Below, in pieces: positions 8,311 to 16,262 of a DNA stretch of 64,000 nt. Origin of the DNA: CAVUCH01 sp963739995 (GTDB lineage: Bacteria; Acidobacteriota; Vicinamibacteria; Vicinamibacterales; JAENWD01); the NCBI GenBank assembly GCA_963739995.1, contig CAVUCH010000018.1, forward strand, positions 186,001 to 250,000, in the 5' to 3' direction. The notes under the pieces were generated by a model. It saw nothing but the letters and a program-made list of their open reading frames with translations, had not been told where the DNA came from and searched no databases. Both the position numbers and the translations under genes were made by a program. Each line of letters begins with the position of its first letter. Position 1 is the first letter of the stretch.

Positions 8311-9378
8311 ATGCATGTGAACGATCTGCTCAAGATCGCGGTCGAGCACGGAGCGTCGGACCTGCACCTGAAGGTCGGCAGCTATCCGATGATGCGGGTG
8401 CGTGGCGACCTCGTTCCCGCGGCCGCTGATCGCCGGCTGGATCACGCCGACACGGTGGCCATCGCGGCAGCGGTGATGTCGACCGGTCAGCGGCAGAAGT
8501 TCACGGAGACGCAGGACATCGATCTCGCCTACAGCGTTCCCGGCCTCGGCCGGTTCCGCTGTAACGTCTTCCAGCAGCGCGGCACGATTGGCATGGTGCT
8601 CCGCGTCATCCCGATCGCGGTCAAAACGCTCGACGAGCTCGGGCTCCCGTCCGTGCTGAAGGCCATCGCCGAGGAGGAGCGGGGTCTCGTACTCGTAACC
8701 GGCCCGACGGGGAGCGGCAAGAGCACGACGCTGGCCGCGCTCGTGGAACACGTGAACGCCACCCGCTCGGCCCACGTCATGACCATCGAGGACCCGATCG
8801 AGTTCCTCCACCGTGACAATCGGGCGATCGTCAGCCAGCGCGAGGTCGCGGTCGACACGCGGTCCTTCGCGCATGCCGTGCGCAGCGCACTCCGGCAGGA
8901 CCCGGACGTCATCCTCGTTGGCGAACTCCGCGACCTCGAGACCATCGATATCGCGCTCGTTGCGTCGGAGACGGGCCACCTCGTGTTCTCCGCATTGCAC
9001 ACGCTCGATGCCGTCGAAACAATCACGCGGATCGTCGCGCAGTTTCCGCCGCACCGGCAGTCGCACGCACGCGTGCAGCTGGCCAGCGTGCTGAGGGCGG
9101 TGATCTCGCAGCGGCTGCTCCCCCGTGCGGATGGCAAGGGGCGTGCTGCGGCCGTCGAGGTCATGGTGAGCACACCGGTCATCCGCGACTGCATCGTGCA
9201 CGAGGAGAAGACGGCCCTGCTCCCGAAGGCAATTGCCGCGGGCGGAGCACAGCACGGCATGCAGACGTTCGATCAGGCGACCTTCCGCCTGCTCGAGCAG
9301 GAGCTGGTCACGCGCGAAGAGGCACTCCGGTGGACGTCCACAGGAGACGCGGTTGCGCGGCATGCGCCCGACGGATAG
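8311..9378 (+). CDS. PilT-like type IV pilus retraction ATPase
   Basis: A hexameric GspE/PilT-family ATPase of 355 aa, about PilT length. The N-terminal PAS-like part reads MHVNDLLKIAVEHGASDLHLK, as in PilT and PilU. The ATPase core has Walker A GPTGSGKS (131-138), an Asp box, Walker B with ILVGELRD (201-208) and a His box TGHLVFSALHT. The C-terminus has GMQTFDQATFRLL, typical of retraction ATPases rather than the assembly ATPase PilB. Other pilus genes are absent here. It probably powers pilus retraction in twitching or DNA uptake. PilT and PilU cannot be told apart from sequence alone. I start it at the ATG 8311, where family similarity begins. Confidence 0.87.
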   Translation: MHVNDLLKIAVEHGASDLHLKVGSYPMMRVRGDLVPAAADRRLDHADTVAIAAAVMSTGQRQKFTETQDIDLAYSVPGLGRFRCNVFQQRGTIGMVLRVIPIAVKTLDELGLPSVLKAIAEEERGLVLVTGPTGSGKSTTLAALVEHVNATRSAHVMTIEDPIEFLHRDNRAIVSQREVAVDTRSFAHAVRSALRQDPDVILVGELRDLETIDIALVASETGHLVFSALHTLDAVETITRIVAQFPPHRQSHARVQLASVLRAVISQRLLPRADGKGRAAAVEVMVSTPVIRDCIVHEEKTALLPKAIAAGGAQHGMQTFDQATFRLLEQELVTREEALRWTSTGDAVARHAPDG

Positions 9379-9615
9379 ACGTCCCGCTGACACCGAATCA
9401 GGTCACGAAGCACAAGAACACGGAGCAAGACAAGAGAACCACCGCAAGCCGACGGGGGCGAAATGGTCATGTCGGTCGGACTGCACGATTGAGCCACGCG
9501 TACTATCCTCCGCCGTCGGTGACGTCGCCGCGCGCTTGGCAACCATCACGGCGGTGCCGCCCGACGGCGTGATCTTCACGACTGATCAGGCGGTTGGCGT
9601 GTCTCGGCTAACCCT

Positions 9616-11271
9616 TCATACGTCGTCTTCCCAGAACTCGGTCGGCGCCTTCGCCCTCGTTGCGCGATGCTCCTCCGCGCGCAATTGCACGCGGCGGATC
9701 TTTCCTGAGATCGTCTTCGGCAGATCGCAGAACTCGATACGTCGAACGCGCTTGTACGCGGCCAGGCGTTTGCGACAGAAGACGAATATCGAGCGCGCTG
9801 TCTCCGCCACCGGTGGATAGCCCGCCTTGAGCAGGATGAACGCCTTTGGTACGGCGAGGCGCAACGCGTCTGGGCTCGGCACCACTGCGGCCTCCGCGAC
9901 GGCCTCGTGCTCGATGAGTGCGCTCTCGAGCTCGAACGGACTGATGCGGTAATCGGAGCTCTTGAACACGTCGTCGATGCGACCGATGAACCAGTAGTAC
10001 CCGTCGCCATCGCGCGAGGCCATGTCGAAGGTGCGGTAGTAGCGACGACCGCCGGCCTCCACCACCGGCATGGGTGTGTCGAGATATCCGGCCATCAGCC
10101 CGGCAGGCGCCGGGCCGAGCTCCACGACGATCTCCCCTTCGTCGCTCGGTCTGCCATCGGGATCGAGGAGCGCAACGCGGTAGCCAGGCAGCGGTCGACC
10201 CATCGATCCGAGCTTCACCGCCTGTCCCGGCGAGTTGCCGAACATTGCCGTCGTCTCCGTCTGTCCGTAGCCGTCGCGGATGGTGATGCCCCAGGCATCG
10301 CGCACGCGCTCGATGACCTCGGGATTGAGCGGCTCGCCGGCGCCTACGATCTCGCGTAGCGAGGTGTCCCACGCGCGAAGATCCTCCAGGATGAGCATCC
10401 GCCATACGGTCGGCGGCGCACAAAGCGTGGTCACGCGGTGGGCCACGAGCGCGTCGAGGACGCGTGTCGCTTCGAAGCGGGCGTAGTTGAAGGCGAAGAT
10501 CGTGGCACCCGCGTTCCACGGCGCGAAGAAGCTGCTCCAGGCGTGCTTCGCCCAGCCCGGCGAGCTGATGTTCCAGTGCACGTCGCCTTCACGTAGTCCG
10601 ATCCAGTACATCGTGGACAGGTGACCGACCGGGTAGCTGCGGTGGGTGTGCAGCACCATCTTCGGCTTCGCCGTCGTGCCGGACGTGAAGTAGAGAACAA
10701 GCGGGTCGTCACCGAGCGTCTCCCCATCTGGCTCGAACTCTGATGCTTCCTCGGTGCCATAGGAAATCCAACCCGAACGCGCCGCGCCGACCATGATGCG
10801 CGTGAAAGCCCCCTTCACCTCGTCGAACTTCGACGCGCCCTCGGCGGCGATGACGTGGCGGATGCCGCCCCGTTCGATGCGATCCTGCAGGTCCCCGGCG
10901 GTCAGCAGCGTCGTGGCCGGGCTGAAGACGGCGCCGAGCTTCATCGCGGCGAGCGTGATTTCCCACAGCTCGGGGACGTTACCGAGCATGATGAGGAGCC
11001 GGTCTCCGCGACGGACTCCTTCACGGCGCAGGAAGTTGGCGGCACGGCTCGACCGTTCGCTCATGTCCGCGAACGTGTGCGTCCGGGACGTACCGTCGTC
11101 GGACACAACGTGCAGCGCGGTCCGATCGTTGCCACGCGCGAACACGTCGAAGTAGTCGAGCGCCCAGTTGAACCTGTCGAGCACCGGCCACGCGAACTCC
11201 CGGTACGCTGCGAGACGATCATCGCGGTGCCGCAGCAGCACCTCGCGCGCCCGCAGGAAGGGCTCGCTCAT
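9616..11271 (-). CDS. AMP-dependent acyl-CoA synthetase
   Basis: An ANL-superfamily adenylating enzyme (551 aa) that activates a carboxylic acid to an acyl-AMP and then acyl-CoA. It has the P-loop-like motif TSGTTAKPK (196-204), the motif GYGQTETTAMFGN, the hinge region DVFKSSDYRISPFE and the C-terminal catalytic lysine in LPKTISGKIRR. The pattern fits acetyl/medium-chain (AcsM-like) synthetases more than long-chain FadD. The true substrate is not deducible. The start has a Shine-Dalgarno GGGAGG 5 nt upstream. It stands alone, convergent with pilT and divergent from recX. Confidence 0.85.
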   Translation of the reverse strand: MSEPFLRAREVLLRHRDDRLAAYREFAWPVLDRFNWALDYFDVFARGNDRTALHVVSDDGTSRTHTFADMSERSSRAANFLRREGVRRGDRLLIMLGNVPELWEITLAAMKLGAVFSPATTLLTAGDLQDRIERGGIRHVIAAEGASKFDEVKGAFTRIMVGAARSGWISYGTEEASEFEPDGETLGDDPLVLYFTSGTTAKPKMVLHTHRSYPVGHLSTMYWIGLREGDVHWNISSPGWAKHAWSSFFAPWNAGATIFAFNYARFEATRVLDALVAHRVTTLCAPPTVWRMLILEDLRAWDTSLREIVGAGEPLNPEVIERVRDAWGITIRDGYGQTETTAMFGNSPGQAVKLGSMGRPLPGYRVALLDPDGRPSDEGEIVVELGPAPAGLMAGYLDTPMPVVEAGGRRYYRTFDMASRDGDGYYWFIGRIDDVFKSSDYRISPFELESALIEHEAVAEAAVVPSPDALRLAVPKAFILLKAGYPPVAETARSIFVFCRKRLAAYKRVRRIEFCDLPKTISGKIRRVQLRAEEHRATRAKAPTEFWEDDV

Positions 11272-11464
11272 GACGACCTCCCACTTCGAGCCATGCCACT
11301 CCCAGCTTTTTACTGACTTCGCGACGACCGTCAGCGCGGCACCTGAAACGCCCCACCAACAGCCACCTCAAGCTCGCTGGCGCGGCCGACATGATTGAGT
11401 AGCACTGCCAGCCCCGAGCATCAACACGTCGCCGCGACGTAATACGGGGCGTTCACTCCTGAGG

Positions 11465-11653
11465 TCAGCTCTTCCCGAACCAGGGATCGTTGTCGGCACA
11501 ACCAAAGATGTCGGCCGCCGGCGCGCAGAGTCTGATGCTGACATGATTGTCCTCGTTTGAATCGAGCTGCAAACTGTAGCAGCGAGGATTCGGTGCGGGG
11601 AGGAAATACCTCTTTGACTGGTCGCCGAGAGTTGCCAGTGCGAGCAGCACCAT
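11465..11653 (-). CDS. Possible small protein, unknown
   Basis: A 62-residue frame begins MVLLALATLGDQSKRYF and ends DNDPWFGKS. Its composition (Asn, Asp, Cys, Tyr, Phe) is unlike the Arg/Ala/Pro-rich spurious frames common here, and it fills most of the otherwise empty 414-bp gap between the acyl-CoA synthetase and recX. It has no clear ribosome binding site and matches no family I recognise. It could also be the C-terminal remnant of a lost gene. Confidence 0.25.
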   Translation of the reverse strand: MVLLALATLGDQSKRYFLPAPNPRCYSLQLDSNEDNHVSIRLCAPAADIFGCADNDPWFGKS

Positions 11654-11673
11654 CCCAGGAGCGTCGCTGGCGG

Positions 11674-11679
11674 TACAAT
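11674..11679 (+). promoter_or_regulatory. -10 box TACAAT of recX, leaderless arrangement
   Basis: TACAAT is followed by 6 nt and then the recX ATG, with no Shine-Dalgarno sequence. It supports the start at 11686 against an upstream in-frame ATG. Confidence 0.55.
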
Positions 11680-11685
11680 CCGCCG

Positions 11686-12195
11686 ATGCAGCGACGAACC
11701 ACGATCGATTCGTGCGAGAACACGCCGGAGGCTGCGTGGGCGGCGGCCGTGCGGATGCTCGGGCGGCGCGAACTGTCGGTGGCGCAGGTGCGCGAGCGGC
11801 TGACACGCCGGGGATGGACCGATGCCGCAATCGAGCCGGCCATCGCGCGGCTCGCCGCGTCGGGTGTGCTGGACGATGCACGTGTGGCGCTGGCCTGCGC
11901 GCGTACGCGGGCCGGCGTGAAGCGCCAGGGGCGCGATAGGGTGCTGCGCGAGATACAGGCGCTCGGCGTCGCGCGCGATGTTGCCCGCAGCGCGGTCGAT
12001 GAAGTCTTCGGCGCGCTCGACGAAGGCCATTTGCTGCAGGCCGCGCTCGAGAAGCGGCTGCGCACGCGGATGGTACTGAGCGACCCCGCCGTGCAACGGC
12101 GCCTTTACGCAGCGCTGGTGCGCCAGGGGTTCGACGCCCACGCGGTGGGACGGGCTCTACGAGCGAGGGTGCGGAGGGTAGCGGAGGAGGAATAG
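11686..12195 (+). CDS. recX: Regulatory protein RecX
   Basis: RecX (169 aa) binds RecA filaments and limits their extension. The sequence shows the repeated three-helix RecX units: AVRMLGRRELSVAQVRERLTRRG, then a central unit with LGVARDVARSAVDEV, then a C-terminal unit with RLYAALVRQGF. It usually follows recA, which is not in this window. Instead it lies next to, and convergent with, the SOS-mutagenesis genes imuA-imuB, so a functional link through the DNA-damage response is plausible. The start is at the ATG 6 nt after a TACAAT box. Confidence 0.85.
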   Translation: MQRRTTIDSCENTPEAAWAAAVRMLGRRELSVAQVRERLTRRGWTDAAIEPAIARLAASGVLDDARVALACARTRAGVKRQGRDRVLREIQALGVARDVARSAVDEVFGALDEGHLLQAALEKRLRTRMVLSDPAVQRRLYAALVRQGFDAHAVGRALRARVRRVAEEE

Positions 12196-12206
12196 ACGGA
12201 CCGAAG

Positions 12207-12357
12207 AATGCACCATGCAGGATGCACAATGCACACTGTACTCGCGGCGGACGGGTTCCCGCTCATCGCTGGCCTCATTCGCTCACCTTACGCGCCAGGT
12301 CGTCGCTCCTTCCGAATGTCTTTGGTTTCGAATTTCTGCATTGTGCATTGTGCATGG
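12207..12357. repeat. Heptad-repeat inverted pair H1
   Basis: The left arm (12207-12238) is made of 7-bp units such as ATGCACC, ATGCAGG, ATGCACA, ATGCACA. The right arm (12336-12357) is the complement, with units TGCATTG. They are about 100 bp apart between the convergent genes recX and imuB and could pair in RNA from either strand. Confidence 0.7.
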
Positions 12358-12368
12358 CGCGCGTAAGC

Positions 12369-14039
12369 CTAATCCCAGCACCCTTCCATGAACCACCCGC
12401 GCCCGTCGCGGTCGCGGTAAATCCGGCAAAGCGTCCCATCGTCCAACGCCACATCCCATTCGTCGCGGTTCCACGCGTGCGGGCGTGCGCTCGTGTCGGC
12501 GAGGTAAGTGTCGGGGCCGCCTGCACGAGAATCCCGCACGCTCCCGGCAAGACTCGCCGCGTCGGTCGTCGCGGTGCTGGTCACAAGCTCGGTCCCGATG
12601 CCGCTTCCGACCCCGGTCGCGATACCGCTCCCGAGGCCGGTCCCGAGCGCCCACCAGTCGCCTGACGAACGCCAGGGGCCGGCAGCCATCTCGACGTGTC
12701 CGGTCGGAATGCCGCTCCGATCGGCCGTGACGCGCGCGGGCCGGGTGCCGTCCAGCTGCACGCGGATGGGCAGCGGGTGGCGGAAGCGGCGCAGTGCCGG
12801 CGCGACCGCAACGCTCGCCGCCCCGCCGGCATCGCGCGGCGCGGCGGATTCCAGCATGCATCCGGGCGCAGCCACAGGCGGCACCTGCTCCACCGCGAAC
12901 GGCACCATCGCGAACGCCCCTGGACGATAGGTGTCGACCGTGCGCGCGGAGCCACAGCGATCCTGGCCCATGAGCGCCGACAGTCGTGCGACGAGCGTCG
13001 ACAGCTGCTCGGGTGCAGGCAGCGCACGCTCCAGCAGCGAGAACTGCAGCACCCGCCCGGGCGTCGGCTCGACGCGCACCGTCACGCCATCAATCCCGGC
13101 GCCGGGCGGATGGGATTCGAGGTCGAGCAACGCGAGCGTTCGCAGCACCCGTGGGTCACGCATCGCCGCAGGCAGCTGCAGGCTCCGCACGTGCGTCTCG
13201 CGCGAGACCAGCCGGAGGGACGTCGTGAGCACGGCTGCCGCACGTCCACGGCGCTCCAGATGCACGCACACCGGTTCGAGCAGCCGCCCGAGCACGAACG
13301 ACAGCGGCTCCAGCCCCTCGATGGGCCACTCGAGATCGAGGTCCGCCTCGAAGGTTTCCTCCGGCACGAGCGGTACCAGTGGCCCGGTATCCTCACCGCG
13401 CGCCAGCCGCTGCAAGCGGACGCCAGGCTGGCCGAGGCGCGCCGAGAGCTGCGCCGGCGGCAGCGCCGCCAGATCGCCGAGCGTCCGCACACCCCATCGC
13501 GCGAACGTGTCCATCATCGATGCATACCGGGCACGTGCTTCTGTGGCGATCCCGCTGCCGTATGATCGCTGCCGGCCATGTGCGCGCGCGATGTCCTGCA
13601 TGGGCGACGTGCGATAGAACCGCGCTGGCGGTGTGGGCCCCGATGGAGCGGCGGGCGGCTCCTCGCCTGCGTTCACCGCATCCAGCGCACCAATGGCCAG
13701 CGGGGCAAGTGTGGCGGCCTCCGTCCCCGGTTCGACGATGGTGACGCCGGGCCGCGCATGTGCGAGCAACAGGGCCGGGACGCGGGTGGTCGCGACAGCC
13801 ACGCGCGCGATCACGCCGCGATCGGCAGCCTCACGGCGCAGCTCCGATGCGATCGCCCGCGCATCGCCGAACAGGCGCTCGAGGCCGTCCACGTCGCACA
13901 CGACCGCACGCGCGCTGACGCGCTCGACGCGCGGTGAGAACTCGCGCGCGGTCGACACGAGCGCCTCGCCCGGGTCATCCGCCGGCGGCGGGCCGGCCTC
14001 GGCAACGGGCGGGTCGGCGACTACGAGGCAGGCGTACAT
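12369..14039 (-). CDS. imuB: ImuB-like Y-family DNA polymerase homologue
   Basis: ImuB is a catalytically inactive Y-family polymerase-like hub of the ImuA-ImuB-DnaE2 mutasome, bridging the beta clamp and error-prone polymerase. The 556-aa protein has the Y-family palm remnant SARAVVCDVDGLERLFGDA and an HhH region around WGVRTLGDLAALPPAQLSARLG. It also has a little-finger-like part and a long C-terminal tail ending in DRDGRGWFMEGCWD, which is typical of ImuB. The frame is open further upstream, but that stretch is a palindromic repeat, so I start at the ATG 14039. It lies downstream of imuA. No dnaE2 follows, unlike the usual three-gene cassette. Confidence 0.85.
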   Translation of the reverse strand: MYACLVVADPPVAEAGPPPADDPGEALVSTAREFSPRVERVSARAVVCDVDGLERLFGDARAIASELRREAADRGVIARVAVATTRVPALLLAHARPGVTIVEPGTEAATLAPLAIGALDAVNAGEEPPAAPSGPTPPARFYRTSPMQDIARAHGRQRSYGSGIATEARARYASMMDTFARWGVRTLGDLAALPPAQLSARLGQPGVRLQRLARGEDTGPLVPLVPEETFEADLDLEWPIEGLEPLSFVLGRLLEPVCVHLERRGRAAAVLTTSLRLVSRETHVRSLQLPAAMRDPRVLRTLALLDLESHPPGAGIDGVTVRVEPTPGRVLQFSLLERALPAPEQLSTLVARLSALMGQDRCGSARTVDTYRPGAFAMVPFAVEQVPPVAAPGCMLESAAPRDAGGAASVAVAPALRRFRHPLPIRVQLDGTRPARVTADRSGIPTGHVEMAAGPWRSSGDWWALGTGLGSGIATGVGSGIGTELVTSTATTDAASLAGSVRDSRAGGPDTYLADTSARPHAWNRDEWDVALDDGTLCRIYRDRDGRGWFMEGCWD

Positions 14040-14061
14040 CTCTCCATGTTCATTGCTGTAG

Positions 14062-14108
14062 GCCGGGACTGAAGTCCCGGCTCCACATACCCAGTCCCGG
14101 CTCCACAT
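14062..14108. repeat. REP-like palindrome between imuA and imuB
   Basis: GCCGGGACTGAAGTCCCGGC (14062-14081) is a 20-bp near-perfect palindrome. A half copy AGTCCCGGCTCCACAT follows, showing partial tandem duplication together with the flanking CTCCACAT. It is one of at least eight related copies in this window. Confidence 0.8.
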
Positions 14109-14153
14109 GCCCTGCCCGGGCGCCGGCACATGCAGCTCACCCGGCGGACAGGG

Positions 14154-15203
14154 TCAGTGGTCGACGAACTCGATGCCGACCGGGAGCGTGGCGTGCGCCT
14201 GGTGCTGGGCGCGCACGACCGTTGCGTCCGCGGCGAGGCCGCGCAGACGTGGCAGCGGCGATGCGGTGCCGGCCCACCGCCCTGTCATGCCGCGGCTGCT
14301 CGTGCGCGGCACGAACGGGCGGCGGCTGGCGAGCACCGCAGCGTGAAACGCGTCGGGCGCAAGCCCTTCCCGTGACGGCATGGCGTGTGAAGCCTCGACC
14401 CCGGCGCCAGAACCGTGCTGGATATCCCGTGTGCCGGCGGGCTCTCCCGCGTCGCATGCCGCCGGTCCCGCGCCCGTGCGCGACCGTGGCATCTCGCGGC
14501 GGCCTGACCGAATCGTCTCGCGCCGGTGGCGCTGCGGCTGCAGCCGGATGCTCACGCCTTTCGCGCTCCGGGCGCTCGGGACATCGGCCACCAGCACGCA
14601 CGCGGTGTCGCTCGCGTCGACGACGCGCTGCAGCCGCATCCAGGTGTTGAACGGCAGCTCGCGCACCGCATCGAGCGGCACGTCGGCGATGTCGAGCGCC
14701 ACGAGCCCGAACCCGCCGGACTGGAGCACGAGGTTGACAGCCTTGATGGCCCGGTCGAGCGCACGTGCGACCACGCTGTCGCGCGTGCGGCCGGATCGCG
14801 GCCGCGACGGCTCCCAGCCCGGTGCGAGCGCTAACTGCGTCAACGGCACGTCCTGCCCGCGCACCCACAGGAGACGCGTGAAATCGACACCGGCCGCCAC
14901 GGCCGACGCCGGATCAAACCGATCGAGCGTGTCGATGAGGGCGACGAGCTCACCGCGACGTGTCGCCGTCGCCATCAACGCGCGGAGCACGCTGGTACGG
15001 CCCGAGGACCTTGGCCCGACAATTTCCGAGACCTGTCCGCGCGGCACGCCGCCCAGTAGCTGGGCGTCCAGGGACGGCAGCCCCGTGGGGGCACACTCGT
15101 CACCGCCGGTCCACTCGAGCGGCAACGCGGTTGTGAGCGTGGTGTCGAGCTTGCGATCCCGAAGCAGCGATTCAAGAGCCATGCGGGCGGCAGCAGGAGC
15201 CAT
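14154..15203 (-). CDS. imuA: ImuA-like RecA-fold protein
   Basis: A 349-aa RecA-like protein of the ImuA type, the first gene of the imuA-imuB mutagenesis cassette. It opens with a short helical region and LPSLDAQLLGGVPRGQVSEI, as in RecA-family recruiters. The Walker A motif is GPRSSGRT (63-70) with Arg in place of the catalytic Lys, so ATP hydrolysis is doubtful. This substitution is frequent in ImuA. LALDIADVPLDAVRELPFNTW sits where the Walker B strand is expected. The C-terminal third is basic and low in complexity. The start has AAGGA 6 nt upstream. SOS induction is expected from the family. Confidence 0.82.
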   Translation of the reverse strand: MAPAAARMALESLLRDRKLDTTLTTALPLEWTGGDECAPTGLPSLDAQLLGGVPRGQVSEIVGPRSSGRTSVLRALMATATRRGELVALIDTLDRFDPASAVAAGVDFTRLLWVRGQDVPLTQLALAPGWEPSRPRSGRTRDSVVARALDRAIKAVNLVLQSGGFGLVALDIADVPLDAVRELPFNTWMRLQRVVDASDTACVLVADVPSARSAKGVSIRLQPQRHRRETIRSGRREMPRSRTGAGPAACDAGEPAGTRDIQHGSGAGVEASHAMPSREGLAPDAFHAAVLASRRPFVPRTSSRGMTGRWAGTASPLPRLRGLAADATVVRAQHQAHATLPVGIEFVDH

Positions 15204-15254
15204 GGTCCGTCCTTCGTTTTTTATTCGCCCATTAGACTACCCTGAATAGCATTG

Positions 15255-15280
15255 GCGAATCAACAGCGAAAGAACGCGAA
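15255..15280. promoter_or_regulatory. Three phased GCGAA repeats upstream of imuA
   Basis: GCGAA occurs at 15255-15259, 15266-15270 and 15276-15280, spaced 11 and 10 bp, so all lie on one helix face. They are 50-80 bp upstream of the imuA start. An SOS-type operator would be expected here, but the sequence does not match a LexA box I know, so the role is only a suggestion. Confidence 0.3.
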
Positions 15281-15377
15281 ATTACCTTCAATCTGCCAGT
15301 CGAGGCAGGGTCGCCCATTGCTACTGCTCCCCCGAGCCGATACACTGCCTCGGCTCTCCCGAATTCGCTGACCCTCC

Positions 15378-16262
15378 ATGACTCCGCGCTCCGCGGATAC
15401 CCCGTCCCGCCGTCCACGAGCAGCCGCGCGTGCCGCCCGTGCCATGGCAGCCATCGCCGCGCTCACGCTGTGCGGGATGTCACTCCTGTCGGCGCACGGC
15501 GACCTGCACGAGCAGATCGCTGCCGTCTCCCGTGCGATTGCCACGGGACCGCGTGACGCCGCGCTCTACCTTGCCCGCGGCGAACTCTATCGGGCGCATC
15601 ACGACACGGCCCGCGCGTTGACCGACTACGCGACCGCCCTGCGATTGGACCCGACCCTCGACGCCGTACACCTCGCGCGCGGCCGCCTGCTCATGGAATC
15701 GCATCGGGCCGCGGAGGCGCTGCCGGATCTCGACCGCTTCCTCGCCCGCCGGCCCGACCACCCGGACGCGCGCGTCGTTCGCGCCCGCGCCCGGGCCGCG
15801 ATGGGGGACGCACCGCTTGCGCGCGAGGACTACGACCGTGCGCTCAGCCTGGCCGCGAACCCCGACTGGTTCGTCGAACGCGCACGCCTCGTGCGGTCGT
15901 CAGCAGGAGCAGCCGCCGCGATCGTCGGCCTCGACGAGGCCCTCGCGCGACTCGGCCCCATCCTGACGCTCACGCTGGAGGTGATCGATTGCGAGCTGTC
16001 AGTAGGACATCACGATGCGGCGCTCGCCCGGCTCGATCGCTTCGTAGCGGCTTCCGGGGCGCACCCGCAATGGTCGCTGCACCGTGGAGATATCCTGCTC
16101 GCCGCCGGCCGGCAGAAGGAGGCCCGCGACGCGTTCCGCACGGCTCTCGACGACATCGACGCTCTTCCGCCGGCACGGCGACACACGCGTCAGAACGAAG
16201 CGTTGCGCGCCCGTGCGAGGTCAGCACTGGTTCACCTCGACACCATCACAAGGAATCCATGA
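15378..16262 (+). CDS. Exported TPR-repeat protein
   Basis: A 294-aa protein with a basic N-terminus, a hydrophobic segment (AMAAIAALTLCGMSLLSAHG, about 22-41) that looks like a signal peptide or anchor, and at least three tetratricopeptide repeats. Examples are AALYLARGELYRAHHDTARALTDY, AVHLARGRLLMESHRAAEALPDL and WSLHRGDILLAAGRQKEARDAF. TPRs mediate protein-protein contacts, so the role is scaffold-like and otherwise unknown. Its stop overlaps the start of the phosphatase-like gene by 4 nt (ATGA), implying coupled translation and a shared job in the envelope. A TACACT box lies at 15341-15346. Confidence 0.75.
   Translation: MTPRSADTPSRRPRAAARAARAMAAIAALTLCGMSLLSAHGDLHEQIAAVSRAIATGPRDAALYLARGELYRAHHDTARALTDYATALRLDPTLDAVHLARGRLLMESHRAAEALPDLDRFLARRPDHPDARVVRARARAAMGDAPLAREDYDRALSLAANPDWFVERARLVRSSAGAAAAIVGLDEALARLGPILTLTLEVIDCELSVGHHDAALARLDRFVAASGAHPQWSLHRGDILLAAGRQKEARDAFRTALDDIDALPPARRHTRQNEALRARARSALVHLDTITRNP

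Noticed and set aside
12508..13617. Plus-strand frames opposite imuB
   Set aside because: They are low-complexity, Arg/Ser-rich and lack domains, while the opposite strand encodes ImuB.
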